A DNA stretch of 64,000 nt, taken from the NCBI RefSeq assembly GCF_038502225.1, contig NC_091323.1:23952845-24016844 (forward strand). Reading direction: 5' to 3'. Positions 13,010 through 23,540 of this stretch are shown in pieces; the stretch's first letter is position 1; each line of letters begins with the position of its first letter. The position numbers and the translations under genes are program-made. The notes beneath the pieces were generated by a model, which was not told the DNA's origin, did no database searches, and saw only the letters and a list, made by a program, of their open reading frames with translations. This DNA is from Cherax quadricarinatus. Taxonomy: Eukaryota; Arthropoda; Malacostraca; Decapoda; Parastacidae.

Positions 13010-13200
13010 AGTGAGTATTGATTATTATTATTATTATAATCAAGGGGGAAGCGCTAAACCCGGAGGATTATACAGCGCCTGGGGGGGGATGTGGAAGGCA
13101 TTCAGGCTTAATTCGGGGAACTGGAGCACAGATCCAATTCCCTAAATCAAGAGCCCCTCACCAACATCAAGGAGCCTTCCTTGAGGGGAGTGAGTATTGA
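13010..13200 (-). mobile_element. SINE copy with perfect 12-bp target-site duplication
   Basis: Body 13022-13188, flanked by AGTGAGTATTGA on both sides (13010-13021 and 13189-13200). The minus strand ends in (AAT)n tail, opposite the CCCCTCAAGGAAGG start. The clean duplication implies a fairly recent retroposition. Confidence 0.92.
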
Positions 13201-14399
13201 GAGCCTAAGGAAGGCAGGAAGGCAGGAAGGCACGGCTGCTCACCCAGCACTCGCTCACCAGAACGGAAGTGAACTAGACAACCGCTTCGGGTTTGGTGCA
13301 AAAATGTCACTCAATATCCAAGTGTTGCAGAGCGTAGTAAAGTACATTTTAACGTGACACTACTGTTGATGAGGCTATTATTGTCACATTCACTTGGTAC
13401 AATCTGATTTCAACAACGTTAAGCCTCACTTTAACGAAATAAAACTGTGTAGATGAATACACACCTTCATAAATCATTCACTCCTGGACGATAAGTGCGA
13501 ACGCTAGCATCCACACGATAACTGGAAAAAAATTAGCACCCCTGCTAGATGTAAGCAAAGGGATAACAGGAATTCACTTATTTGGAAATAAACACTAAGG
13601 ACCTATTAAAATTCCACCAGGCTTAAGAGCACATGCCTAAGAGAATTGGCTAAGTGAATGTAAATTTCACTTAAAATATCTTAAAACAGCTGCAGTGATC
13701 GGCTATCATGCATTATACGAGTTCTATGGTGGGAAAAAAGCTAGCTAGAGTCCCCCTTTCATACTCTGTCACACAGGATGGGTTTCATTGCAGGAGTAGT
13801 AAAACTTAGCCTGCTCTAGCAGACCTCAGCAAGATGAGGATAAAAGTAAACAAAAGCCCGTGCTAAAAAAAAAAAAGTCCTGAACCTTTCCCTGAAAGAA
13901 TCAGAGTGGGAGTAAGCCACACTTCCAGTCAGATTAGGCAGACTCAGCATATATACAACCGCTCGAATTTAACGACCAAGTGAAGGAAATTCTTCCAGCA
14001 CATATACCCAATTTGGCAGGGGTGGATGACCGCAGCTATGCTAGTGGCACCAGCGTGTCGGATACCCTTTTAGTTCAGGCAACAGGACAACTGAAACTTT
14101 CGTTCAAACACTTCAGTTGGGACAGCCCCATCATGGAAAAGGTGGTTGTAGTTGTATCAGAGGGTATAAGCCCTGCAAGTGAAAGACCTCACCACTTAGC
14201 TGCGATTGCCCATCACTCGGGTGATTTTCTCCTAACAGTTCCCACAGTTCCCATACGTCTTGAATCGCAGATCTTTTGTACTGCAGTGACTCTGCCTTTC
14301 TGCCACTATTCACCCTAAGTACAAGAGCATTTGTGGTCTGCACGGTCTGAACTGCTCAAGTTCCGAAGGATGGTAGATTAGACAATGAAGTCAACGAGA
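13201..14399. other. No recognised gene
   Basis: Starts with GGAAGGCA repeats (13209-13232). The 112-codon plus frame at 13980-14318 has ordinary composition and no visible domain, splice site or repeat match; I cannot call it. Confidence 0.4.
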
Positions 14400-15790
14400 T
14401 TACCTGGAGTTTACCTAGAGAGTGCTTCGAGGGTCAACGCCCCCCGCTGCCCGGTCTGAGACCAGGTCTCATGGTGGATCAGGGTCTGATCAACCAGGCT
14501 GTTACTGCTGGCCGCACGCAAGCTGATGTACGAACCACAGCCCGATTGATCAGGTACTGACTTTAGGTGCCTGTCCAGTGCCTTCTTGAAGACAGCCAGG
14601 GATCTATTGGTAATCCCCCTTACGTATGCTAGGAGGCAATTCAACAGTCTTGGGCCCCGGACACTCACTGTGTTGTCTCTCAGTGTACCCGTGGGGAATG
14701 TTGCATCTCCTGCCGAGTCTTTTGCTGTCATAGGGAGTGATTTTCGTCGGCAGGTTTGGTACCAATCCCTCCAGGACCTTCCAAGTGAATATTGTCATGT
14801 ATCTCTCTCGCCTGCGTTCGAGGGAATACAGATCAAGCACCTTCAACCGTTCCCAGTAGTTTAGGTGCCTTATCGTACTTATGTGTGGCGTGAAAGTTCT
14901 TTGTACACTCTCCAGGTCTGCAATGTCGCCAGCCTTGAAGGGGGCCGTTAGTGGACAGCAGTATTCCAGCCTAGAGAGCACAAGTGATTTGAAGAGAATC
15001 ATCATGGGCTTGGCGTCCCAAGTTTTGAAGGTTCTCATTATCCATCCTATCATTTTCCTAGCGGATGAGGTAGATACATTGTTGTGGTCTTTGAAGGCGA
15101 GATCCTCTGACATTATCACCGCTCTATTGTATAGTTAGAATTTGTTGTATACCCTGACACATTTTTAACTTCTTCAAGTTTCCCATATCTGAGTAGTTGA
15201 AATTTCTCCTCGTTGAACTTCATATTGTTTTGAGTGGCCCATTCGAAGATTTGGTTGATGTCCGCTTGGAGTCTCGCGGTGTCTTTGATGGAGGTCACTG
15301 CCATGGTAATCCGGGTGTCATCCGCAAAGGAAGAGACGGAGCTATGACTTACATCTGTCTATGTCAGAAATGAGGATGAGGAATAGAATGGGAGCGAGCA
15401 CTGTGCCTTGTGGCACAGAGCTTTTTACTATGGCTGCCTGGGACTTTACTCTGTTTACTGTTACTCTTTGTTCTCTGTTTGTCAGGAAGTTGTAGACCCA
15501 TCTACCAACTTTTCCCGTTATTCCTTTATCAAGCATTTTGTGTGCTATTACATCATGGTCACACTTGTCGAAAGCTTTTGCAAAGTCTGTGTATACTACA
15601 TCCGTATTTTGTTTATCTTCTACAGTATCCAGGACCTTGTCATAGGAGTCCAGTAGCTGGGACAGGCAGGAGCGACCTGCTCTAAACCCGTGTTGCCCTG
15701 GGTTGTGTAACTGATGGGTATCTAGGTGGTTGGCGATCTTGCTTCTTAGAACCCTCTCAAAGATGTTTATGATATGGGATGTTAATAGCT
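14400..15790 (-). mobile_element. LINE-B 5'-truncated copy (RT to 3' end)
   Basis: Read on the minus strand from 15790 down, several frames give consecutive RT segments. They are HGFRAGRSCLSQLLDSYDKV, the motif A region FAKAFDKCDHDVIAHK, FLTNREQRVTVN and SVPQGTVLAPILFLI. These are followed by the thumb region (FKDHNNVSTSSARKMIGWIM, LSRLEYCCPL, ERRRERYMTIFTWKVLEGLV) and the C-terminus. Frames change several times (near 15120, 15310 and 15540), and the A/YADD box is disrupted. The 3' end reads CTCTAGGTAAACTCCAGGTAA. It is a CR1/Jockey-like element distinct from LINE-A, and a pseudogene copy. Confidence 0.88.
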
Positions 15791-16275
15791 TGTTATAGCT
15801 TAATTCTCAGCCGAGATGGAACCTCAATCATTAGTACAAATATCTGCAATGAAGTCGATGGCCCCAATACTGTAAAAAAGGTCATCACACACTCTTGAAA
15901 TATCAAGAATACTGAAAATACGGGAAGCAACGACTTACAAAAGCAATGAAGCCGATGGCTGCCTAGCTCTAAGCCGTGCATAGCAAGCTATGGGTGTAAC
16001 TGTATCTAGGCTCACTAAATACAAACAAGAGTTTGCTGATATCATGTAGTGCTTTAAGTATAACATAAAGCTATTATATATTATATGATATATAATATAT
16101 ATAAGCGAGGATTAAAACACATTTTTTCTGAAGAAAATTACGTTAAAATAAGTATATCCGTGTAGAAGACTTTAACAATTAAAACAAATGCACTAATGGC
16201 TTTGCCTCTAAAACAATGGTGCAATTGCAGATATCTGCTATGTAAACTAAACGGACAAACACGCGTCTAATATCG
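15791..16275. other. No recognised gene
   Basis: AT-rich, with a small self-complementary TATATTATATGATATATAATATA stretch around 16075-16100. Confidence 0.5.

Positions 16276-16357
<82 letters not shown>
16276..16357. repeat. (CA)n microsatellite
   Basis: About 40 CA units, immediately upstream of a long LINE-A copy. Confidence 0.97.
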
Positions 16358-16359
<2 letters not shown>

Positions 16360-16513
16360 CACGGGAAGGAACTAAAACACCTCAGAGGATGCAATGGGAG
16401 TCACAGTGGGAGGTGGAAAGGAAGAGATCAGTTTTTGTCTATAGGTAGACGAAGCTAAAGGGGAAACTTATGAGGTAAGAAAGCAGGAGGAGAAAAAAGC
16501 GACTGAAGGTATC

Positions 16514-16873
16514 ATGAAGGTGATAGGCGAGGGAGACATGACCCAGGTGGCAAATTTTCGGAGAATCGGGAGGTTCACAAAGAAAAGGAATCGGCCTCTC
16601 AAAGTAATTTTCAAGGCAGAACCAACCCGAACCATGATCCTGCAGGAGAAAGCACGGCTGAGAGGCAAACAGGAGTTCATGAGTGTGTACCTCGATCGAG
16701 ACAGAACACAAGAGGAAAGGATGATTCTGAAAGAGAGAGTGCAAAAACGAAAGGAGGAATGGGAGGAAATGAAAAAGGAGAGCAGAATAACCCAGGAACA
16801 GGTGGAAGGACAAGCACACCCCCCAGAAACACCTGAAGAAGGACTCCAACCACGACACCCCCAAGGCAACTGA
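16514..16873 (+). pseudogene. LINE-A ORF1, C-terminal part
   Basis: A 119-codon open frame, basic at its start (FRRIGRFTKKRNRPLKVIFK) and then rich in E/K/R with heptad-like spacing. It precedes the endonuclease frame in the same element, as ORF1 does in CR1-type LINEs. By position and charge it is the nucleic-acid-binding ORF1 product. No zinc knuckle is visible. The N-terminus is missing. Confidence 0.6.
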
Positions 16874-17067
16874 ACAATCCAAACCAACCATCACACACCG
16901 ATCCCTCTGTTCCCACCCCCCGCACCACGAACCCTACCCCTACAGCAACCCCCTATGGGAGCTCTTCCTCCACCTCCACTGCAACCCCCCACAGGCCCCC
17001 ACCAGGGCTCCTGCTCTCCCAACCCCAGTATTCCACCAGGACCACAGTTACAGTATTAGAACAGAAG

Positions 17068-17316
17068 TTGAAGGTTTGGTACACAAATGCGGATGGATTA
17101 ACGAATAAACATGAGGAATGGCAAGAAAGAATCAATGAGAAGTCCCCAGACATCATAGCAGTTACAGAAACAAAACTCACGGAGACAATAACAGATGCAG
17201 TCTTCCCACCAGGATACCAGATCATGAGGAAAGATAGAAGGGGCAGAGGGGGAGGAGGGGTTGCTCTGCTCGTAAAAAAACGATGGAAATTCAAGAAAAT
17301 GGGAGGCATAGACTAG
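17068..17316 (+). pseudogene. LINE-A ORF2 endonuclease N-terminus
   Basis: An 82-codon frame carrying the first APE-like endonuclease motifs: N-A-D-G (target of the catalytic Asn), then a conserved E in AVTETKL, and the GRGGGGVALL strand. It stops at 17316; homologous sequence continues in another frame to about 17700. Confidence 0.8.
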
Positions 17317-18023
17317 ACAGGAGAAAGGGACTACATAGTAGGTACACTTCAGTCTGGGGAGCACAAGGTGGTCATTGCAGTGATGTATAATCCATCACAG
17401 AACTGCAGGAGGCCAAGAGAGGAATATGAAGAGAGCAACAGAGCAATGGTGGACACACTTGCTGAGGTGGCAAGAAGAGCTCATTCCAGCAGAGCAAATT
17501 TGCTAATTAAGGGGATTTCAACCACAGGGAGATTGACTGGGAAAACCTGGAGCCACATGGGGGTCCCGAAACATGGAGAGCCAAGATGTTGGATGTGGTG
17601 CTGGAAAACCTCATGCACCAACATGTTAAGGACACTACCAGAGTGAGAGGGGAGGATGAACCAGCAAGATTGGACCTAACATACAAAAATATATTCTCTA
17701 CAAATGCACGAAGCAAATCCATGAGAGGGAGCAGAGGCGCTGTGTGAGCCACTAACAGCAAATGTAGTCCCAATATTTAAGAAAGGAGACAGTCAGGTAT
17801 CATTAAACTACATATCATTGTCACTGACATGTATAGTATGCAAAGTCATGGAGAAGTTTATCAGGAAAAGACTAATAGAGCACCTAGAAAGGAATGAGCT
17901 TATATACGATAACCAGCACGGTTTCAGGAAGTGGTAATCGTATGTCACAAACCTACTGGAGTTTTATGACAAGGTGACAGAAGTAAGGCAGGAGAGAAAT
18001 AAGGGTGGGAAGACTGCATTTTC

Positions 18024-18470
18024 TTGGATTGTAAGAAGGCTTTCGACACAGTTTTACACAAGAGATTAGTGCAAAACCTAGAGGAGCAGGCAGGGATAAT
18101 AGGAAAGGCACTGCAATGGATCAGAGAATACCTGACAGAAAGGAAACGACGAGTGATGGTATGTGACGAGGTGTCAGAGTGGGCGACTGTAACGAGCGGG
18201 GTTCCACAAGGGTCAGTCCTAGGCTCGTCGGTGCTGTTTCTGATATATGTGAATGACATAACGGAAGAGACAGATTCAGAGGTGTTCCTGTTTGCAGACG
18301 ATGTGAAGTTAATACGGAGAATTCAAGTGGATGGAGATCAGGTAGAACTACAAAGGGGTCTGGAGAGGCTGCAAGCCTGGTCCAACAATTGGCTCCTAGA
18401 GTTTAACCTCACCAAGTGCAAAATCATGAAGATTGGGGAAGGTCAAAGAAGACCGCAGAGTTCGGACTAG
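18024..18470 (+). pseudogene. LINE-A reverse transcriptase core
   Basis: 148 codons covering RT motif A (DCKKAFDTV), motif B (SGVPQGSVLGS) and motif C (LFADDVKLI), then LQAWSNNWLLEFNLTKCKIM. The catalytic aspartates are intact in this segment. The frame begins inside the domain because of an upstream frameshift and ends before the thumb. Confidence 0.9.
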
Positions 18471-19104
18471 GGGGGCAAAGACTGCAAACCTCACTCAGGG
18501 AAAAGGATCTTGGAGTGAGTATAATCCCAAGCACATCTCCTGAGGCGCACATCAACCAGGTAACTGCTGCAGCATATGGGCGCATGGCAAACCGAAGAAT
18601 AACGTTTCGACACCTTAGCAAAAACTCGTTCAACACTCTGTAAACCGTGACGTCAGGCCCATACTGGAGTATGCAGCACCAATATGGAACCCACACCTGG
18701 TTAAGCAATTAAGAAATTAGAGAAAGTGCAGAGGTTTGCAACAAGACTAGTCCCGGAGGTAAGGTGTATGTCCTACGAGAAGTTAAGGGAAATCGACCTG
18801 ACATTACTGGAGGACAGGAGAGATAGGGGAGACGTGGTAGCGACATACAAAATACTGAGAAGAATTGACAATGTGGATATGGACAGATCAGTCACAGGGA
18901 TGTTAGAAAGTTTTTCTTTAGACATAGAGTTGTCTGAAAATGGAATACTCTGGAGAGTAATATAATGGAGGCAGGATCCATACACAGCTTTAAGAAGAGA
19001 TATGATAAGCTCGTGAAACAGAGAGTGGACCAAGTGGCGAACAGTGAAGAGGCGGGGCCAGGAGCTGTGACTTAACCCCTGTAACCATAAACAGGTAACA
19101 CAAA

Positions 19105-19110
19105 CGCGCG

Positions 19111-19204
<94 letters not shown>
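19105..19204. repeat. (CG)n/(CA)n microsatellite
   Basis: A short CG run, then about 40 CA units. It follows the 3' end of the long LINE-A copy. Confidence 0.95.
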
Positions 19205-19349
19205 GTATCCTGTTTATATTAACAGAAAATACATCCATGATCACAGGTCTCGCTGATATCTTTAAAATTCGCCTGAACTAGACACCGCCAAACCTCTTGT
19301 GTGCACCACCAAGCCTGTGTGCACCACCAACCCTGTGTGCATCATCCAG

Positions 19350-20022
19350 TACTCACCTAGTTGTGGTTGCAGGGGTCGAGTCATAGTTCCTGGCCCTGCC
19401 TCTTCACTGGCCGCTACTCGGTCTCTCTTCCCACTCCATGAGCTTTATCATACCTATTCTTAAAGCTATGTATGGACCCTGCCTCCAGTACATCACTACC
19501 CAGATTATTCCACTGTCTGACAACTCTGTGACTGAAGAAGTGCTTCCTAACATCCCTGTGGTTCATCTGAGTCTTCAACTTCCAACTGTGACCCATTGTT
19601 ACTGTGTCCCATCTCTGGAACATCCTGTCTCTGTCCACCTTGTCGATCCCTCTCAATATTTTATATGTTATCATGTCCCCCCTATGTCTCCTGTCTTCCA
19701 GTGTCGTCAAGTCGATTTCCCTTAATCTCTCCTCGTAGGACATACCCCTTAGCTCTGGGACTAGTCTTGTTGCAAACTTTTGTACTTTCTCTAGTTTCCT
19801 TATATGCTTGGCTAGGTGAGGGTTCCAAACTGGCGCTGCATACTCCAGTATGGGCCTAACGTACACAGTGTACAGAGTCCTGAATGACTCCTTATTTAGA
19901 TGTCGGAATGCTGTTCTTAGGTTTGCCAGGCGCCCATATGCTGCAGCAGTTATTTGGTTGATGTGTGCCTCAGGAGATGTGCTTCGTGTTATACTCACCC
20001 CAGTGTGTATATGTATACCCAA
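19350..20022 (-). mobile_element. LINE-A 3' copy, open for 202 codons
   Basis: Minus frame 20022-19414 encodes the LINE-A region after the RT palm: SPEAHINQITAAAYGRLANL, YTVYVRPILEYAAPVWNPHL, KLEKVQKFATRLVPELRGMS, HFFSHRVVRQWNNLGSD, IHSFKNRYDKAHG. There are no internal stops, so it is younger than the copies at 7 and 28 kb. The 3' end (19350-19413 region) is the family end. It is truncated at its 5' side at about 20020. Confidence 0.92.
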
Positions 20023-20026
20023 CTAT

Positions 20027-20481
20027 TTGTACTCACCTGTTTGTGGTTACAGGGGTCGATTCATAGCTCCTGGCCCCACCTCTTCACTGACTGCTACTGA
20101 GTCCTCTCTCTGCTCCATGAGCTTTATCATACCTCGTCTTAAAACTATGTATGGTTCCCGCCTCCACTACGTCACTTTCTAGGCTATTTAACTGCCTGAC
20201 AACTCTATGACTGAAGAAATACTTCCTAACATCCCTTTGACTCATCTGAGTCTTCAACTTCCAACTGTGGCCCCTTGATTCTGTGTCCCATCTCTGAAAC
20301 ATCCTGTCTTTGTCCACCTTGTGTATTCCGCGCAGTATTTTATATGCCGTTATCATGTCTCCCCTGACCCTTCTGTCCTCCAGTGTCGTCAGGCCAATTT
20401 CCCTTAACCTTTCTTTGTAGGACAATCCCCATAGTTCTGGGACTAGTCTTTTCGCAAACCTTTGCACTTTCTCTAATTTCT

Positions 20482-20485
<4 letters not shown>
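20027..20485 (-). mobile_element. Second LINE-A 3' copy in tandem
   Basis: Its 3' terminus (TACTCACCTGTTTGTGG on the plus strand) directly follows the 5' truncation point of the preceding copy, giving a head-to-tail pair on the minus strand. The coding frame is open from 20484 to 20084 (KLEKVQRFAKRLVPELWGLS through VVRQLNSLESD). On its 5' side the copy merges directly into a (TG)n tract. Confidence 0.9.
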
Positions 20486-20568
<83 letters not shown>

Positions 20569-20576
20569 CGCGCGCA
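20486..20576. repeat. (TG)n/(CG)n microsatellite
   Basis: About 40 TG units ending in GCGTGCGCGCGC. It is fused to the 5' truncation point of a LINE-A copy. Confidence 0.96.
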
Positions 20577-21110
20577 CCGCCTAACCTCTGCTGGAGAAAC
20601 GTATCATTAGACAAATTTACAAAGTGTCTGAAGAAAGGCATCCTGCGCATTTTATATATATAATTTTTCCTTTACTTCTAGTAATGTATCAGAGTAATGA
20701 TGCGAAGTTAATAATTTCAAAGGAATAATAACAGCGAATAAACGAAGCTTCCAGTGAATTTACCCCTCGACGCTGTGTCACTTTTAGACGTTGATGACGC
20801 CTGAGTGGTTTGTATCTAGAGAAGCGTCACTCTCACTATAGTTGCTTGTCAAAGTTAATTAAAAAAAAAGGGCAAACTTTATTAGTGACTGGAGGATCAA
20901 GCATCCGCTACTCATTATGCTGAATGACCCACACGTGTTTAGCGCTTCTCATAAATTCCCTCTGAACCCAATATCTCTTTCTTAACTTAAGTGACGGGAA
21001 TATTTCTTGTTTGGTTCGAATTTGTTGTGGCCTGACCCTAGTCTCATTGTTATGGAAGGTATGATGGATATGGTGTGAGAACAGTACATGAACTAGATTT
21101 TAATTTCTCT
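20577..21110. other. No recognised gene
   Basis: Mixed-composition sequence with no open frame of note. Confidence 0.5.
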
Positions 21111-21329
21111 GTTTACCAACACTCTCTCTACATCTACCACAAACAAAATTACTCTCTCTACATCTACCACACACACCATCATTCTCTCTACATCTACCAC
21201 AAACACCATTACTCTCTCTACATCTACCACAAATACCATCACTCTACATCTACCACAAATACCATCACTCTACATCTACCACAAATACCATCACTCTACA
21301 TCTACCACAAATACACCATCCCTCTACCT
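21111..21329. repeat. Degenerate minisatellite (CTCTACATCTACCACAAA)
   Basis: A phrase of 22-28 bp, built on CTACATCTACCACAAAYACC, repeats about nine times with length variants. Confidence 0.88.
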
Positions 21330-21664
21330 CAGAAGTTCCCGACGTAGGGTGCACGCACTCCCAGGGAGTGCGAGGTGTCATTTCAGGGGGTGCGACAGAG
21401 TCCTAATAAAAGCACGATTCCGTTTATTTTACCAAAAACTTTTCTAACTGCTCAATTTATTTTTGCATTTTATGCACTAAATTAAAAGATTATTTCTCAA
21501 GTTCAATTTGTTCACCCGCAGTACTGTATTTGGTTGAGTCTGTGATTAAAATATTAGAAATCTGACGTTTTCATCCTCAAATATGAGATTACTTTGGTAG
21601 GTGGTGCAACATTACTCAACCATTTCCTAGGAGTGCGGGGCATAGACAAGGTTGGGAACCCCTG
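21330..21664. mobile_element. Non-autonomous hAT-like element (335 bp)
   Basis: The left end reads CAGAAGTTCCCGACGTAGGG and the right end, reversed, CAGGGGTTCCCAACCTTGTC. This fits the CAGGGGTTCCCAA-type hAT terminal inverted repeat. Flanking 8-mers CTCTACCT and GCCTACCT match at 6 of 8, consistent with hAT's 8-bp duplication. No transposase frame. It splits the minisatellite on both sides. Confidence 0.78.
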
Positions 21665-21965
21665 GCCTACCTGCACCACTAACACCATCACTCTACCTGC
21701 ATCACAAACACCATCACTCTGCCCGCACCACTTACACCACTCTACCTGCACCACTAACACCATCACTCTACCTGCACCACAAACACCATTACCTGCACCA
21801 CAAACACCATTACTCTACCTGCACCGCTAACACCATCACTCTAACTGCACCACTAACACCATCACTCTACCTGCACCACTAACACCATCACTCTACCTGC
21901 ACCACAAATACCATCACTATCTACCTACACTACACACCATCACTGTCTCTACCTGCACCACCCTC
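21665..21965. repeat. Degenerate minisatellite, second half
   Basis: Continues the array on the other side of the hAT insertion with a related unit (CTACCTGCACCACTAACACCATCACT) in about a dozen imperfect copies. Confidence 0.85.
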
Positions 21966-22039
21966 AACCCAACCTTCAACCCCACCCTCAACACTAGCAC
22001 CACCTTCCTTGGCAGCTATTCGTCCCGACCGCGGTGTCG

Positions 22040-22220
22040 GTGTCCTCTGGGGTTGCCGTCTCTCAGTTATTGCCGGAGTCTTGTGAGCGTAGGACGTGGC
22101 CCGAGATCTCTCTTTCTATCGCCCCTGCAGCGTCTTACATTAGGCCGGGAACTCCTCACGTCACACTGGTCCTTCACTCTCACTGACAAGCTGTCGGTTC
22201 TCGTATAACTCAGTGAAAAA
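22040..22220 (+). promoter_or_regulatory. Candidate promoter / start region of the host gene
   Basis: The sequence changes here to higher GC with several CpGs. Arthropod-initiator-like TCAGTT (22063-22068) and TCAGTG (22210-22215) occur upstream of the coding start. No TATA box lies at the usual distance. The transcription start cannot be fixed from sequence. Confidence 0.25.
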
Positions 22221-22261
22221 CATCAACCCAACTTTTAGTTAAGAGTGTGTACTCTGAGACG

Positions 22262-22282
22262 ATGATGCAGGTGCAAGACTGA
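22262..22282 (+). promoter_or_regulatory. Upstream ORF 1 in the leader
   Basis: ATGATGCAGGTGCAAGAC followed by TGA: a six-codon frame 135 bp before the main start. It is present in the leader only if transcription begins upstream of 22262. Confidence 0.4.
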
Positions 22283-22330
22283 GTGAAGTGAGAACATCGT
22301 CGCGGAGGAGGGTGTTAGTGTGTGTTAGTG

Positions 22331-22358
22331 TGTATGTGTGTGTGTGTGTGTGTGTGTG
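22331..22358. repeat. (TG)n in the leader
   Basis: A short, slightly imperfect TG tract between the two upstream ORFs. Length polymorphism here would alter the leader. Confidence 0.9.
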
Positions 22359-22399
22359 AAGGAAGAGTGTTGGCGAGTGCCTGGAACGGGTGCCTGTTC

Positions 22400-22420
22400 A
22401 TGAGTTACTCCAGGAAATGA
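22400..22420 (+). promoter_or_regulatory. Upstream ORF 2 overlapping the main start (ATGA)
   Basis: ATG AGT TAC TCC AGG AAA TGA. Its stop overlaps the main start codon in the tetranucleotide ATGA (22417-22420). Such overlap fits termination-reinitiation or translational damping of the main frame. The effect is inferred. Confidence 0.45.
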
Positions 22421-22486
22421 GGATGATGTTGAGGTCGGTACTCTCCCTGGTCCTCCTGGCCGCCACCCTCACACTCACCATAACAG
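22417..22486 (+). CDS. First coding exon of a secreted or membrane protein (signal peptide)
   Basis: Twenty-three codons plus one base encode MRMMLRSVLSLVLLAATLTL and then TIT. This is a basic N-region followed by a strongly hydrophobic core, a typical signal peptide or signal anchor. The exon ends ACAG|GTAAGT, a near-consensus 5' splice site, leaving phase 1. It lies in a GC-richer leader unlike the surrounding repeats. With the exon at 63040 the junction codon becomes GCT (Ala), giving a plausible signal peptidase site before Glu-Glu. The protein family is not recognised: too little of it is in the window. I chose this ATG because it alone opens the hydrophobic frame, although ATGs precede it. 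Confidence 0.6.
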
Positions 22487-22940
22487 GTAAGTCATTCTTT
22501 ACCTACCCACCCGCGTCATAATTAACAGCTTAATACGCCCGTTATTTCAGCTTTTAACAATTGTTTTGACTCTTATAGGTGTTTAATTAGCATAATTATT
22601 TCAATTATAATGAACTGCCCCCCTTTTTTTTGCCAATAAAAGCAATCAGTACAGTACATCTAACCTAGACAAGACTCGCAGTAGCAGATTCAAACTGAAT
22701 AAATTTAGATTTGGCAGAAGAGCGAGATAAACTTCTAAGTAGCATCGGCCTTCTAGGCCTACTGCAACGCTCCTATATTCCCATGTTCTTAATACAACAA
22801 CATGTTGAGCTTTCATGTGCTGACATTAAAAGTTACTCCATTACGCGACGAGAAAGTGAATGAATATTATGTAACGACTGTGTTAAGCAGTTTATTTCTG
22901 CACTCTAATGAGGTCATTACTCATACAGTATGTTGTGGAC
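22487..22940. other. Start of intron, nothing recognised
   Basis: AT-rich sequence directly after the splice donor, without element ends or open frames. Confidence 0.5.
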
Positions 22941-22959
22941 CACTGAAGTTTGCATAAAA

Positions 22960-23068
22960 CATACGCACATGTGTGTATACATACACGCACGCACATGTGT
23001 GTATACATACACACACGCACATGTGTGTATACATACACACACGCACATGTGCATACACATACATACAC
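22960..23068. repeat. Minisatellite of ACACGCACATGTGTGTATACAT
   Basis: About four copies of a 29-33 bp purine/pyrimidine-alternating unit that is itself nearly palindromic (CACATGTG). Overlapping open frames are artefacts. Confidence 0.85.
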
Positions 23069-23379
23069 GACGAGTTTAACAGAAGACTGTATGGGGATAA
23101 CGAAACTTACAGGAGAAAAAGAACCTTATATTTATTGTACAGTATAAATAAAATGTTTCCTTGTTATAACTGCCTTTGTATCACCATTTATCGACCTACT
23201 ACCAAACATCCACCCAAGATTCCATAGTGTTTACAAGTGAGCAAGAACCAAAAGCAGAAACAGAAGGGAGGGTAAACCAAGATAAAATGTCTGGTACTGA
23301 AACCACTAATAAAGAGGCGAAGAAACTCATGATGGAACTTGATACATCAAAGATACCAAGACCAGATGGAATGTCCCAT

Positions 23380-23540
23380 TATTATTATTATTATTACTAT
23401 TATGAAACGCTAAACTCGTATGAGTCAGCGCCTGGGAATGAAGAGGAGGAGAGGCAATCGGGTTTTATCCAAGGAAAGAAGCGGTCTTGATTTAGAGCTC
23501 CATCACCGGCATCAAAACACCTTCCTTGAGGAATATTAGG
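23380..23540 (-). mobile_element. SINE copy, diverged
   Basis: (ATT)n start, then GAAACGCTAAACTCGTATGAGTCAGCGCCTGGGAATG and an end like CACCTTCCTTGAGGA. It belongs to the same family as the copies at 11.2 and 13.0 kb, in the same orientation, with more substitutions and an A/G-rich subfamily-specific middle. Target-site duplication not resolved. Confidence 0.7.

Larger units (their letters stand above)
16390..19110 (+). mobile_element. LINE-A longest copy, internally deleted
   Basis: This copy shows the family's order. The C-terminal half of ORF1 (16514-16873; NFRRIGRFTKKRNRPLKVIF then a charged coiled-coil-like tail) is followed by a proline/threonine-rich linker. Next comes an APE-type endonuclease (17068-17316; YTNADGLTNKHEEW, PDIIAVTETKLT, GRGGGGVALLVKK), then a deletion near 17740 that removes the endonuclease end. 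The RT follows: VVPIFKKGD, HGFRK, CKKAFDTVLHKRL, SGVPQGSVLGS, LFADDVKL. Its C-terminal region runs to 19080. Many stops and frame changes make it non-functional. The 3' end abuts (CA)n. Confidence 0.9.

Noticed and set aside
16439..16928. Minus-strand open frames of 83-151 codons
   Set aside because: They are antisense shadows of the LINE-A ORF1 fragment, as are 17098-17364, 17507-17773 and 17945-18259 opposite ORF2.
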